From assembly GCA_900551295.1 (NCBI GenBank), contig URVJ01000009.1, positions 28,892 to 92,891 of the forward strand: a stretch of 64,000 bases of DNA, read 5' to 3'. The position numbers and the translations under genes were made by a program. Source of the DNA: an uncultured Eubacteriales bacterium (GTDB lineage: Bacteria; Bacillota; Clostridia; Oscillospirales; CAG-382). Under the pieces are notes generated by a model that was not told the origin of the DNA, searched no databases, and worked only from the letters and a program-made list of their open reading frames with translations. This document shows, in pieces, positions 15,678-23,529 of this stretch. Position 1 is the first letter of the stretch. Each line of letters opens with the position of its first letter.

Positions 15678-17054
15678 TTATGCGTTTTTGGTTTTCTTAA
15701 CGGCAAAGTTTATGATTATACCGATAACCATACCGATAAACGCCGGGCATATCCAGCCGAGTCCCATATCGAATAACGGGAAAATCTTGCAGGCAAAAGC
15801 TTTTATCGCTTCGGGATTTACAACGGACGGAAGTTTTGCGAAAAGCCCGGACGGCAGTGCGACAAGCAGATCAAATATCGCCTCAAACAGCGTAAAGCCT
15901 GTTACAAAACCGTATACCCATTTGCTGTGTCCGAAGAAACTGCCGAAAATGCCGAGAAGTATAAGCGTAATTGAAAGCGGATATAAGAACATAAGCACGG
16001 GCAGCGAATATCCGATTATCGAGGTAAGTCCTATGTTTGCTATAAGGAATGAAACTACGCTGAAAATTACAGCCCACGCTCTGTAAGTCAGCGCTTTCGG
16101 GAAAAGCTTGCAAAAAGTCTCCGAACAGCTCGTTACAAGTCCTACCGCAGTTTTAAGGCAGGCAAATGTTACCATTACGGCAAGTATCACTGCTCCGACT
16201 TTTCCAAAATAATGGTTTGCAACAAACGCGAAAACATCTCCGCCGTTTTGTCCTTCGCCGATAGTGAATACTCCTCGGCTCTGTGCGCCGACAACCGTTA
16301 CCGCAAGATAAATTATTCCCATAAACAGACAGCTGAAAAATCCTGCCTTTACGGTGTTCTTGGCAACGGCTTTGGGCTCCTCGATTCCAAGCCCCCTTAT
16401 AACCGTTATTACGACTATGCCGAACGCAAGGCTCGCAAGTGCGTCCATTGTGCCGTAGCCCTCAATAAAGCCTGCCATGAACGGGCCGTTTGCGTAATTT
16501 CCCATAGGCTCTGCGTTATGTATGACTCCCATAGGCTTTATGAGCGCGGTTATAACCAGCACTCCGAGGAATATAAGAAACAGCGGATTGAGTATTCTGC
16601 CTACCCATGTAAGAATCTTTCCGGGAAACAGTGAAAATCCGAGAACTATTATAAAGAATATAACCGAGAATATTGCAAGAGAAAATTTCTCGCTCGCACC
16701 GGGTGCAAGCATAGGCTTTACGCCTATCGTAAACGGAACCGCAGCACATCTCGGTATCGCAAAAAACGGGCCGATAGTAAGGTACAGCGCACAGGTAAAG
16801 AACACGCTGTAACCGCGGTTCACCTTACCGGAAAGCTCAATAAGTCCGTCGCTGCGGCTTATACCTATTGCCGTAACTCCGAGAAGCGGAATTCCCACGG
16901 CTGTTATAACAAGTCCTATAAAGGCTATCCACATATTTCTTCCGGCATACTGACCGAGTGCTATCGGGAATATAAGATTACCCGCGCCGAAAAACATTCC
17001 GAACAGCATACTTGCAATACTTACAAGCTCACTTGCGCTCAGTTTTTGCTTCAA
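15678..17054 (-). CDS. brnQ: Branched-chain amino acid carrier, BrnQ (LIVCS family)
   Basis: About 458 residues with some 12 hydrophobic segments. The signature SMLFGMFFGAGNLIFP at the N-terminus is diagnostic for the Na+-coupled Leu/Ile/Val carrier family. The TTG at 17054 is chosen because it gives the family-like start MKQKLS and a good 9-base distance to GGAG; the ATG at 17063 abuts that GGAG site. It would import branched-chain amino acids. It has its own promoter and terminator and lies between a structured RNA and the head cassette. Confidence 0.92.
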   Translation of the reverse strand: MKQKLSASELVSIASMLFGMFFGAGNLIFPIALGQYAGRNMWIAFIGLVITAVGIPLLGVTAIGISRSDGLIELSGKVNRGYSVFFTCALYLTIGPFFAIPRCAAVPFTIGVKPMLAPGASEKFSLAIFSVIFFIIVLGFSLFPGKILTWVGRILNPLFLIFLGVLVITALIKPMGVIHNAEPMGNYANGPFMAGFIEGYGTMDALASLAFGIVVITVIRGLGIEEPKAVAKNTVKAGFFSCLFMGIIYLAVTVVGAQSRGVFTIGEGQNGGDVFAFVANHYFGKVGAVILAVMVTFACLKTAVGLVTSCSETFCKLFPKALTYRAWAVIFSVVSFLIANIGLTSIIGYSLPVLMFLYPLSITLILLGIFGSFFGHSKWVYGFVTGFTLFEAIFDLLVALPSGLFAKLPSVVNPEAIKAFACKIFPLFDMGLGWICPAFIGMVIGIIINFAVKKTKNA

Positions 17055-17093
17055 ATAAATCATCTCCAAATTTCAAATTAATATATTGTAAAG

Positions 17094-17122
17094 ATAATAA
17101 CATATTTTTCATGTTTTGTCAA
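17094..17122 (-). promoter_or_regulatory. Promoter of brnQ
   Basis: TTGACA (17117-17122), 17-base spacer and TATTAT (17094-17099) on the minus strand. Confidence 0.85.
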
Positions 17123-17196
17123 CATATTTTTTGCGTTTGTTAAAAATTTATTCATCTTACGGCATAAGCGTAAATCATTATTCATTTTTTGCAAAG

Positions 17197-17340
17197 AAAA
17201 ACCGACGGTTGTTACACCGCCGGTTCGGCAAAGTTTGCGGCTTTGCCATATAAAATAGGAGAGATGTAAGAAACAGTTCTTAGTAATGCAAGAATTGCCC
17301 GCGGCAAAAAACTTATAAAAAAGCCGCGCTGATTTCTTAC
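17197..17340 (-). ncRNA. Probable independent small RNA, about 145 bases
   Basis: A segment with its own promoter (17347-17375) and terminator, and no reading frame with a ribosome site. The 5' part forms a three-way junction: closing stem (17329-17340 with 17266-17276, 11 pairs and one bulge), a GC stem CGCGGC/GCCGCG (17300-17305 with 17323-17328) and a small TTCTT/AAGAA stem (17277-17281 with 17290-17294). Next comes a GGCAAAG/CTTTGCC hairpin (17227-17233 with 17241-17247) and a terminator stem (17200-17208 with 17217-17225, one mismatch) followed by T residues. It is not a T-box or another class I recognise. It precedes brnQ, which has its own promoter. Confidence 0.55.
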
Positions 17341-17346
17341 ATTTAC

Positions 17347-17375
17347 ATTATATATGCAGTTAAACCGTATGTAAA
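17347..17375 (-). promoter_or_regulatory. Promoter of the putative small RNA
   Basis: TTTACA (17370-17375), 17-base spacer and TATAAT (17347-17352) on the minus strand; the start site would fall at the closing stem of the RNA. Confidence 0.75.
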
Positions 17376-17483
17376 TATACATTTATGAGCCTTTGCATTT
17401 TTTGACACACTATTTTGAGATATTATCACAACATTTCTGCATTTACGAAATATTTTCCGCCGAGAATTTGCATAAAAGCACAT

Positions 17484-17510
17484 AAAAAGCGGCGGTTTTT
17501 ACGCCGCCGC
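17484..17510 (-). terminator. Terminator of the CBM-only protein gene
   Basis: GCGGCGG pairs with CCGCCGC (17489-17495 with 17504-17510), followed on the minus strand by TTTTTATG. Confidence 0.9.
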
Positions 17511-17537
17511 AATAAATATTGCCGTTTGGAATTTAAA

Positions 17538-20156
17538 TTATTCGCCGAATGAAGGTATAACTTTATTGCAAAATTCGATCTGTGCTTTTGTCATGCCTGC
17601 AATGCTGTCGGCATTATTTAGTAACAGTACAACATCATAAACCGACTTTGAAATTGCCTCTCCGTAAACCACCTTTTCTCCGCCGTTCGGATAGTTGACC
17701 TTGAGATACGGACGGAAAGTAAGCGCCTTTTTATAGTTTGCTTCGGTAATACCGGTAAATACTGCCGCGAATATTGTTTTATCGCCGTCAGCCCTATAAA
17801 TCTTGTCAACTTTAGTTCCGTTATCTTCACCGTAGGAAATGCCGGAAACAAATTTTGACTTTGATTCAAATGTAAGTTCTTCGTTACCGTTAGCTGCGAG
17901 AGTATCGGTGAGTGCAACTATAAAGCCGTATTCGGTGCAGCCGCCTCTCTGCTCGTGTGTTACGCTTGCAAAAGTTCTGATACCGGAGTTTTCATCTGCA
18001 CGAACCGAGAAAGTTTCCGTGTTTGAAACAGGAGCATATTCTGCCGCGATGCCATCGTTCCACGGTGCGTAGGATTTTACTTCGAGATTGTCGATATAGA
18101 AAGTATACGCTTTATTGGTGCTTACCATAAATCCGAGGTAGTTCTGACCGAAGTTTGCGTCTTCGGCAGCTCCGGATAAATTGAATGTTTCTTCAACGTG
18201 TACCCACTGATCTACCGCACGTGCGGGAAGCGAACCATGGTGCATACCGCCGTTTGCCTTGCTGTCGGCAAAGATGAAGTTATGTCCTGCGGCAACCGTT
18301 GTCTCTGTTGATTTGGGAACTACATACATATCGTAAGAGATTGTATATGCATATCCTTTTGTGAGAGGCATATGGAATGCGGCCGGCGCCCAGCCTGTAT
18401 TCTGGGTAACTTTAAGAACCTTGCCGTGTTCTCCCTTGTCTTTAATTGCAGTTTCCGCTGCCGAGTCAACGGTTTCTGCGGCAACAACATTGGCATTGCC
18501 GGTTATAACCCACGGACTGCCGAGTTTTGCGTCTGCATTGTCGAAGTCGAAACTTATATCGACATCTGTTTCATAAGGAAGTCTTACGAGAGAAATATTG
18601 TCTATAATGTAGTTGTAGTTCTGACCGTTTACGGGAATAAAGAAGAATGCAAATACGCCGTCCGAAAGATCTGCGTCGGAAGCTATGCCCTTTCCGCCGT
18701 TGCTTGTAACAGCGCCAAGATCAATAATTCCTTCGATATGCTGCCACTCACCTACCGCAAGTGCGGAATTAATATAATCTGAGTGCTGCGAGCCTTTGGT
18801 GGCATTTGCGTCAGTAAAATTAACAAGACTGCGAAGGTCTGCCTTGCCGCTTGTAACTTCAGTGCCGTTTGCAAAGCTGAGAACTTTAATATCAAACGAA
18901 TATCTGTACTTTCTGTCTATTTGCCACTCAACATTTGTGCCTATATTTACCCAAGGATTGTTTACGCCGGGTTCAACTTTAAGAGCATAACTGCCGTCTT
19001 TGGCATCGTTTACTTTTGAAACCGCCGCAGTGGTATCAACAACAGAAGCAAGCTCAAATCCTTCATCTTCAAAACCGCCGTTTGTGAAAACGTTTTCGTT
19101 GTCGGCGGTAAATGTCTTTTTCTCGGTTTCTGCCTTTTGAACTTTTGTAACCGAAAAATCGCTGATTGTAAAGTTGGTAGCTTTATTACATGTCAGTGCA
19201 AAACCTGTATTTGAGTCCAAATTATTCGCGTCGTATCCGGCTTTAAAAATACTTGAATCCAAAGTTACGGTTAAATCATATGAAAAGGTCTTGCTTGTAA
19301 TTGTTGCCAGAGGAGTTTTAGTCTGCACGCCTCCCGCAAGAAGAATGAAATATACGTTGGTTGTATTATCGGTAGTTCCGGAAATCTGAACCTTATAAGT
19401 TTCGCCGTCCTGTAAGTTAAGACCGAAACCCACGCACGGATAACCGCCTGCCGCAGCGATGTTGATCACACCGTCTTTAATCTCTGCGGTATAATCTGCA
19501 GATGAAAATCTGCCGAAGTTGGAAGGAAGTTTGCTGATGTTAAAATCCGAGTCCTCTTTGAGCGAATAGGGAACGTCGATCTGATTTACGATCTTAACAA
19601 CTTTCAGTGAATAAATATCATAAGTCGTGACCTTTCCGCCGCCGAGATATAAACCGCCGTTGTAAAGCGAAGCTCCGGAAAAATTGTTTGAATTGACCGT
19701 ATATGTCTTATCTGTTATTGTTGTTGTCGTCGCTTTAGTCCATTGTATCAACTTATTGGTTGTATCCTGCTTTGAGCCGGCACCTACAAGAAAGAATGAA
19801 TTTGCGGCATTGCTCTTTATTTTCGCGGATATTTTATAAGTTGCGCCGTCTTCAAGAACAAATGATACAACAGCGCCGTAGTTCCACGCGGCAGGGCTTG
19901 TAATCTGAAGAGCGCCGCCGGTTATGGTCGGATTCCAGTTTGCAGGAACGCTTATACCGGACGGAACCTCGGTAATTTTTGAAAAATCGTAATTAATTAC
20001 GGTTTCTTCCATTGCAAGCTCCGCGGTTTCTTCAACCCCGGAAACCTCTGCAAGCGCCTCGTCTGCGCTTTCGGAAACAACTGCGTCGGGTGAAGCAAAA
20101 ACGCCGCAGCTGAGTAAAAGGGATAATATCAGTGCCAAGGAAAGTAATTTTTTCAT
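17538..20156 (-). CDS. Secreted multi-domain carbohydrate-binding protein
   Basis: 872 residues with a Sec signal (MKKLLSLALILSLLLS). No membrane anchor, LPXTG motif or catalytic domain is seen. Four beta-sandwich modules of about 130-180 residues follow (about 50-180, 195-345, 355-530 and 535-710). The third opens with NGGFEDEGFE and the last two end in YIIDNISLV and FYIDNLEVK, as in CBM4/9-like binding modules. The C-terminal 150 residues (TEYGFIVAL, LTFRPYLKV) match an uncharacterised module that recurs in clostridial cell-surface proteins. It probably binds glycans or mediates attachment outside the cell. AGGAGG site precedes the ATG. Confidence 0.75.
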   Translation of the reverse strand: MKKLLSLALILSLLLSCGVFASPDAVVSESADEALAEVSGVEETAELAMEETVINYDFSKITEVPSGISVPANWNPTITGGALQITSPAAWNYGAVVSFVLEDGATYKISAKIKSNAANSFFLVGAGSKQDTTNKLIQWTKATTTTITDKTYTVNSNNFSGASLYNGGLYLGGGKVTTYDIYSLKVVKIVNQIDVPYSLKEDSDFNISKLPSNFGRFSSADYTAEIKDGVINIAAAGGYPCVGFGLNLQDGETYKVQISGTTDNTTNVYFILLAGGVQTKTPLATITSKTFSYDLTVTLDSSIFKAGYDANNLDSNTGFALTCNKATNFTISDFSVTKVQKAETEKKTFTADNENVFTNGGFEDEGFELASVVDTTAAVSKVNDAKDGSYALKVEPGVNNPWVNIGTNVEWQIDRKYRYSFDIKVLSFANGTEVTSGKADLRSLVNFTDANATKGSQHSDYINSALAVGEWQHIEGIIDLGAVTSNGGKGIASDADLSDGVFAFFFIPVNGQNYNYIIDNISLVRLPYETDVDISFDFDNADAKLGSPWVITGNANVVAAETVDSAAETAIKDKGEHGKVLKVTQNTGWAPAAFHMPLTKGYAYTISYDMYVVPKSTETTVAAGHNFIFADSKANGGMHHGSLPARAVDQWVHVEETFNLSGAAEDANFGQNYLGFMVSTNKAYTFYIDNLEVKSYAPWNDGIAAEYAPVSNTETFSVRADENSGIRTFASVTHEQRGGCTEYGFIVALTDTLAANGNEELTFESKSKFVSGISYGEDNGTKVDKIYRADGDKTIFAAVFTGITEANYKKALTFRPYLKVNYPNGGEKVVYGEAISKSVYDVVLLLNNADSIAGMTKAQIEFCNKVIPSFGE

Positions 20157-20190
20157 AGCGTAAAACCTCCTGATAATTGTTTACGCTACG

Positions 20191-20219
20191 ATTATATTTC
20201 CTTGTCAAGTAATTGTAAA
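20191..20219 (-). promoter_or_regulatory. Promoter of the CBM-only protein gene
   Basis: TTTACA (20214-20219), 17-base spacer and TATAAT (20191-20196) on the minus strand. Confidence 0.75.
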
Positions 20220-20294
20220 TATAACTTTTGCGCATTTTGCACTTTTTGATACCATGTCTTTCTGCAAAGTGAGAAATTTTTATACAAAAAGCAC

Positions 20295-20332
20295 AAAAAA
20301 TCTCCGAACAAATCACAAAAGACTGTCCGGAG
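20295..20332 (-). terminator. Terminator of the Na/Pi transporter gene
   Basis: CTCCGGACA (read on the minus strand from 20332) pairs with TGTTCGGAG (to 20302), followed by a T run. Confidence 0.85.
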
Positions 20333-20357
20333 TATAGGAATTTCGTTACTTTTTTGC

Positions 20358-22121
20358 TTATGCGAGGTGATACTTTTTGAGATAAATTTCGTAGTTTTCG
20401 CGGAAAGCCGACGAGGTGCTGCCGGTTCCGTCCTTTACCTCATGCAGGTACTCGTGAACGCTGAGACTGTTGTTGCTCGAAAGTTCTATAATGCAGCCGG
20501 CGATGTTTGAGCAGTGGTCGGAAATTCTTTCAAGGTTGGTTATAACGTCGGAAAGTATAAAGCCCATTTCAATGGTACATTCCTCGTTCTGCAAACGCTT
20601 GATATGACCCTTTTTGATGTCTGCTTTAAGCGTATCTATGACCTGCTCGAGAGGTTCTACAAGCGCGGCTTTTCTTACGTCGTTGTGTATAAGGCAGTCG
20701 TATGTCATGCCGAGTATTTCCTTTACGGCGTTGAACATTACGGTAAGATCGGACTTTGCCTGTGCCGAGAAAGAAAGTTTTTTGTCGTTCATCTCGTCAA
20801 GTGAACGCGCAAGGTTTACGGCGTGGTCGGAAAGTCTTTCAAGGTCGCCGATAGTATGCAGATACTTTGTGACTTCCTTTGAGTCCTCCGCGGTCATGCT
20901 TTTTGCGCTGAGTTCGACAAGATAAGAACCTATCATATCTTCGTACTTGTCAACGGTGTCCTCGTCCTTGTCAATTTCACCGATAATTTTCTCGTCGAAT
21001 TTATCAAACAGACCGAAAGCCTTGTTAAGCGCGTCAACGGAGGTTGCAGCCATTGAGTCAACCGCAACGCGGCATCTGTCAATAGCGATGGAAGGAGTAG
21101 CAAGCAGACGTTCGTCAAGCTCCTGTACGCTCTCTTTTTTCTTGCTGTCTCTTACCGTCGCAACAGCAAGCTTTTCAAGTTTTTCCGAGAACGGATAGAG
21201 TATCGTGGTACACAAAAGGTTGAATGCCGTGTGTATGAGAGCTATATTGAATTCGTTTGCCTCGGACGCGGTAAAGCCGAATTTAAATATAGCGTTTGAA
21301 ATGCAGAATACCGAAAGTATAACGGCTGTACCGACTATATTAAAGTAAAGATGTACGGCAGCCGCACGCTTTGCGTTCTTGGTGGCTCCCACAGACGAAA
21401 TGATCGCCGTGATACAGGTACCTATGTTCTGTCCCATGATAATCGGGATTGCGCTTCCGACGGTAAGCTTGCCGGTTGCCGAAAGAGCCTGAAGTATACC
21501 GACAGACGCCGACGACGACTGTATTATAGCCGTGATCACCGCACCTGCCGCAACTCCGAGCAGCGGATTCGAGAACATAAGAAGAATCTCGCCGAATTCC
21601 GGAACGTCCGCAAGAGGCTTTACTGCGGCCGACATTGTTTCCATACCGAACATAAGCGTTGAAAATCCGAGAAGTATAAGACCCGTGTCCTTTTTCTTGG
21701 AATCGTGCAAGAACATATAGAATATTATTCCGACAAGTGCGAGAACAGGAGTAAAGAAACTGGGTTTGAGTATCTGAACAAAAATGCTCTCTCCGCTTAA
21801 ACCCGTGAGCGACAGGATCCACGCCGTTACGGTCGTACCGATGTTCGCTCCCATTATTACGCTTATAGCCTGATTAAGGTTCATTATGCCTGAGTTTACA
21901 AAGCCGACTACCATAACCGTTGTTGCCGACGACGACTGTATTATCGCCGTTACGCCCATACCCAAGAGCAGTCCCTTGAATTTGCTTGCGGTAAGCTTTG
22001 AAAGTATGCCTTTAAGCTGATTTCCTGCGCGTTTTTCAAGCGCTTCGCCCATTATGTGCATACCGAACAGAAACAGAACCAGCCCGCTTATCAAAGACAG
22101 CGCGTTATTCAATGCCCCCAT
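20358..22121 (-). CDS. Na+/phosphate cotransporter with PhoU-like tail
   Basis: 587 residues from the ATG at 22121, which has AAGGAG 8 bases before it. Residues 1-310 hold two inverted repeats with the QSSSATT and QSSSASVG motifs (near residues 66 and 204) that form the ion and phosphate site of the NptA/SLC34-type family. Residues about 340-560 form a PhoU-like four-helix bundle, standard for bacterial Na/Pi cotransporters such as YjbB. It moves phosphate across the membrane, import or export depending on conditions. It is transcribed alone. Confidence 0.93.
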   Translation of the reverse strand: MGALNNALSLISGLVLFLFGMHIMGEALEKRAGNQLKGILSKLTASKFKGLLLGMGVTAIIQSSSATTVMVVGFVNSGIMNLNQAISVIMGANIGTTVTAWILSLTGLSGESIFVQILKPSFFTPVLALVGIIFYMFLHDSKKKDTGLILLGFSTLMFGMETMSAAVKPLADVPEFGEILLMFSNPLLGVAAGAVITAIIQSSSASVGILQALSATGKLTVGSAIPIIMGQNIGTCITAIISSVGATKNAKRAAAVHLYFNIVGTAVILSVFCISNAIFKFGFTASEANEFNIALIHTAFNLLCTTILYPFSEKLEKLAVATVRDSKKKESVQELDERLLATPSIAIDRCRVAVDSMAATSVDALNKAFGLFDKFDEKIIGEIDKDEDTVDKYEDMIGSYLVELSAKSMTAEDSKEVTKYLHTIGDLERLSDHAVNLARSLDEMNDKKLSFSAQAKSDLTVMFNAVKEILGMTYDCLIHNDVRKAALVEPLEQVIDTLKADIKKGHIKRLQNEECTIEMGFILSDVITNLERISDHCSNIAGCIIELSSNNSLSVHEYLHEVKDGTGSTSSAFRENYEIYLKKYHLA

Positions 22122-22260
22122 AATCAATTCTCCTTTTTTACATTCCCTTTAATTTAATTTCCATTTCATCTCATTGTAATTATACATCAAAACAGGCATA
22201 GTATTGTATCTGTAATGTAAACTAAAGATTAACATGGCGTTAATACGCAAAATTGCGCAT

Positions 22261-22296
22261 AAAAAAGCCGCGAAAGATGCAAAATCCGCCGCGGCT
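22261..22296 (-). terminator. Terminator of the lacZ-rhamnosidase-oxidoreductase operon
   Basis: AGCCGCG/CGCGGCT stem (22266-22272 with 22290-22296) followed by a run of six T on the minus strand. Confidence 0.88.
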
Positions 22297-22320
22297 GAGA
22301 AAATATGTTTTTTATGAATT

Positions 22321-23499
22321 TCAGATTTCCGGAATATTGATTTCTATTTCGTGTCCTGCCTCTCCGCTTCTTACGATACCGTCGATAATAGCCTGATTTA
22401 TGATGATCTGGCTTGACGGAACGGGCGCGGGATTTCCGTTTTCGACAGCGTCTAAGAACGAACCGACCTTTCTCTGCCAGAGAGTGCCTTTCGAGCCGTC
22501 ATCTCTAACAAGCGGAACGACAGTCTGAGTCTGTTCGCCGGCAATGTTCTTGTATATCGTCATAGGGCCTCCGGTAGAGCCGTTCCAGCAGTCGGTAGAG
22601 GGTATGCGTAGTCCGCCTTCGGTGCCGAGGATTATCGTGTCGCCGGGAGTGTTGATGTTCATTGCCCATGCGATACGGAAGTCAAGGATTATGCCGCCTT
22701 CAAGACGTATAAAAGCTCCGGCAAAGTCGTCTACACCGAACTCGTCCGCAAGTCTTTGGGGATCGTTACAGGTATACTTGTACGTTTCGGGGTTCTTTCC
22801 GAAAAAGTCAGACTTGAACCCGGTAACCGTAAGCGGTTTGGGATAGCCTATTGCGTTGAGTACCATATCCAGAGAATAACAGCCGATGTCGGCAAGCGCG
22901 CCTATACCTGCGGTGTCCTTGCGTATAAACGAAGTTTTGCTGTCGTTTGCGGGAATTCCGCGTCTTCTTCCGCCGCCGGTCTGAATATAGTAAATTCTGC
23001 CGAGTTCTCCGGACTCTACTATCTTCTTTATCATTTTCATGTTTTCGTCAAAGCGCGGCTGAAAACCTATCGTAAGAATTTTTCCGCTCTTCTTTTCGGC
23101 TCTCATAACCTCTGCCGCCTCGTCGAGCGTTACGGTAAAGGGCTTTTCGAGAAGCACGTTCACGCCGTGTTCAAGCGCGTATATCGCAGGCTTTGCGTGT
23201 TCGCAGTTGTAAGTGCAGATGCTCACGCCGTCAAGGTCTTTTTCTCCGTCTATAAGCGCTCTGTCGTTTTCGTAGAAATTTACGTTCTCAAGGCCGAATT
23301 CCTTTGCAAAGCTCTGTGCTCTGCCGGGAACAATGTCCGCGAGCGCGACGATTTCAACGTTCGGAAAAGTCTTGTAGGCGTTCATGTGGGCATGAGCTAT
23401 ACCGCCCGTTCCGATTATGCCGATTTTAAGCTTTCTTCCGGTTTTTGCCTGTGTGATTTCGACTTTTTGATTGGGGTCGAGGTTTGTCTGTGACAACAT
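22321..23499 (-). CDS. Gfo/Idh/MocA-family NAD(P)-dependent oxidoreductase (copy 2)
   Basis: 392 residues. Rossmann motif GIIGTGGIAHAHM (from about residue 27), EKPFT with the catalytic Lys near residue 118, and the substrate domain containing GGGRRRG. It is clearly a paralogue of the enzyme at 3906-5087, with long identical blocks (for example AWAMNINTPGDTIILGTEGG). Here it is the last gene of an operon with beta-galactosidase and GH78 rhamnosidase, 30 bases downstream. That context points to oxidation or redox-assisted processing of a galactose- or rhamnose-containing sugar. Ribosome site AAAGGAGAG precedes the ATG. Confidence 0.86.
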   Translation of the reverse strand: MLSQTNLDPNQKVEITQAKTGRKLKIGIIGTGGIAHAHMNAYKTFPNVEIVALADIVPGRAQSFAKEFGLENVNFYENDRALIDGEKDLDGVSICTYNCEHAKPAIYALEHGVNVLLEKPFTVTLDEAAEVMRAEKKSGKILTIGFQPRFDENMKMIKKIVESGELGRIYYIQTGGGRRRGIPANDSKTSFIRKDTAGIGALADIGCYSLDMVLNAIGYPKPLTVTGFKSDFFGKNPETYKYTCNDPQRLADEFGVDDFAGAFIRLEGGIILDFRIAWAMNINTPGDTIILGTEGGLRIPSTDCWNGSTGGPMTIYKNIAGEQTQTVVPLVRDDGSKGTLWQRKVGSFLDAVENGNPAPVPSSQIIINQAIIDGIVRSGEAGHEIEINIPEI

Positions 23500-23529
23500 T
23501 TTAAAAACACTCTCCTTTGTATTTTATTA

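Noticed and set aside
17197..17340. T-box or 6S RNA identity for the structured RNA
   Set aside because: No T-box sequence or specifier/antiterminator arrangement is seen, and the fold is a three-way junction rather than the long 6S rod.
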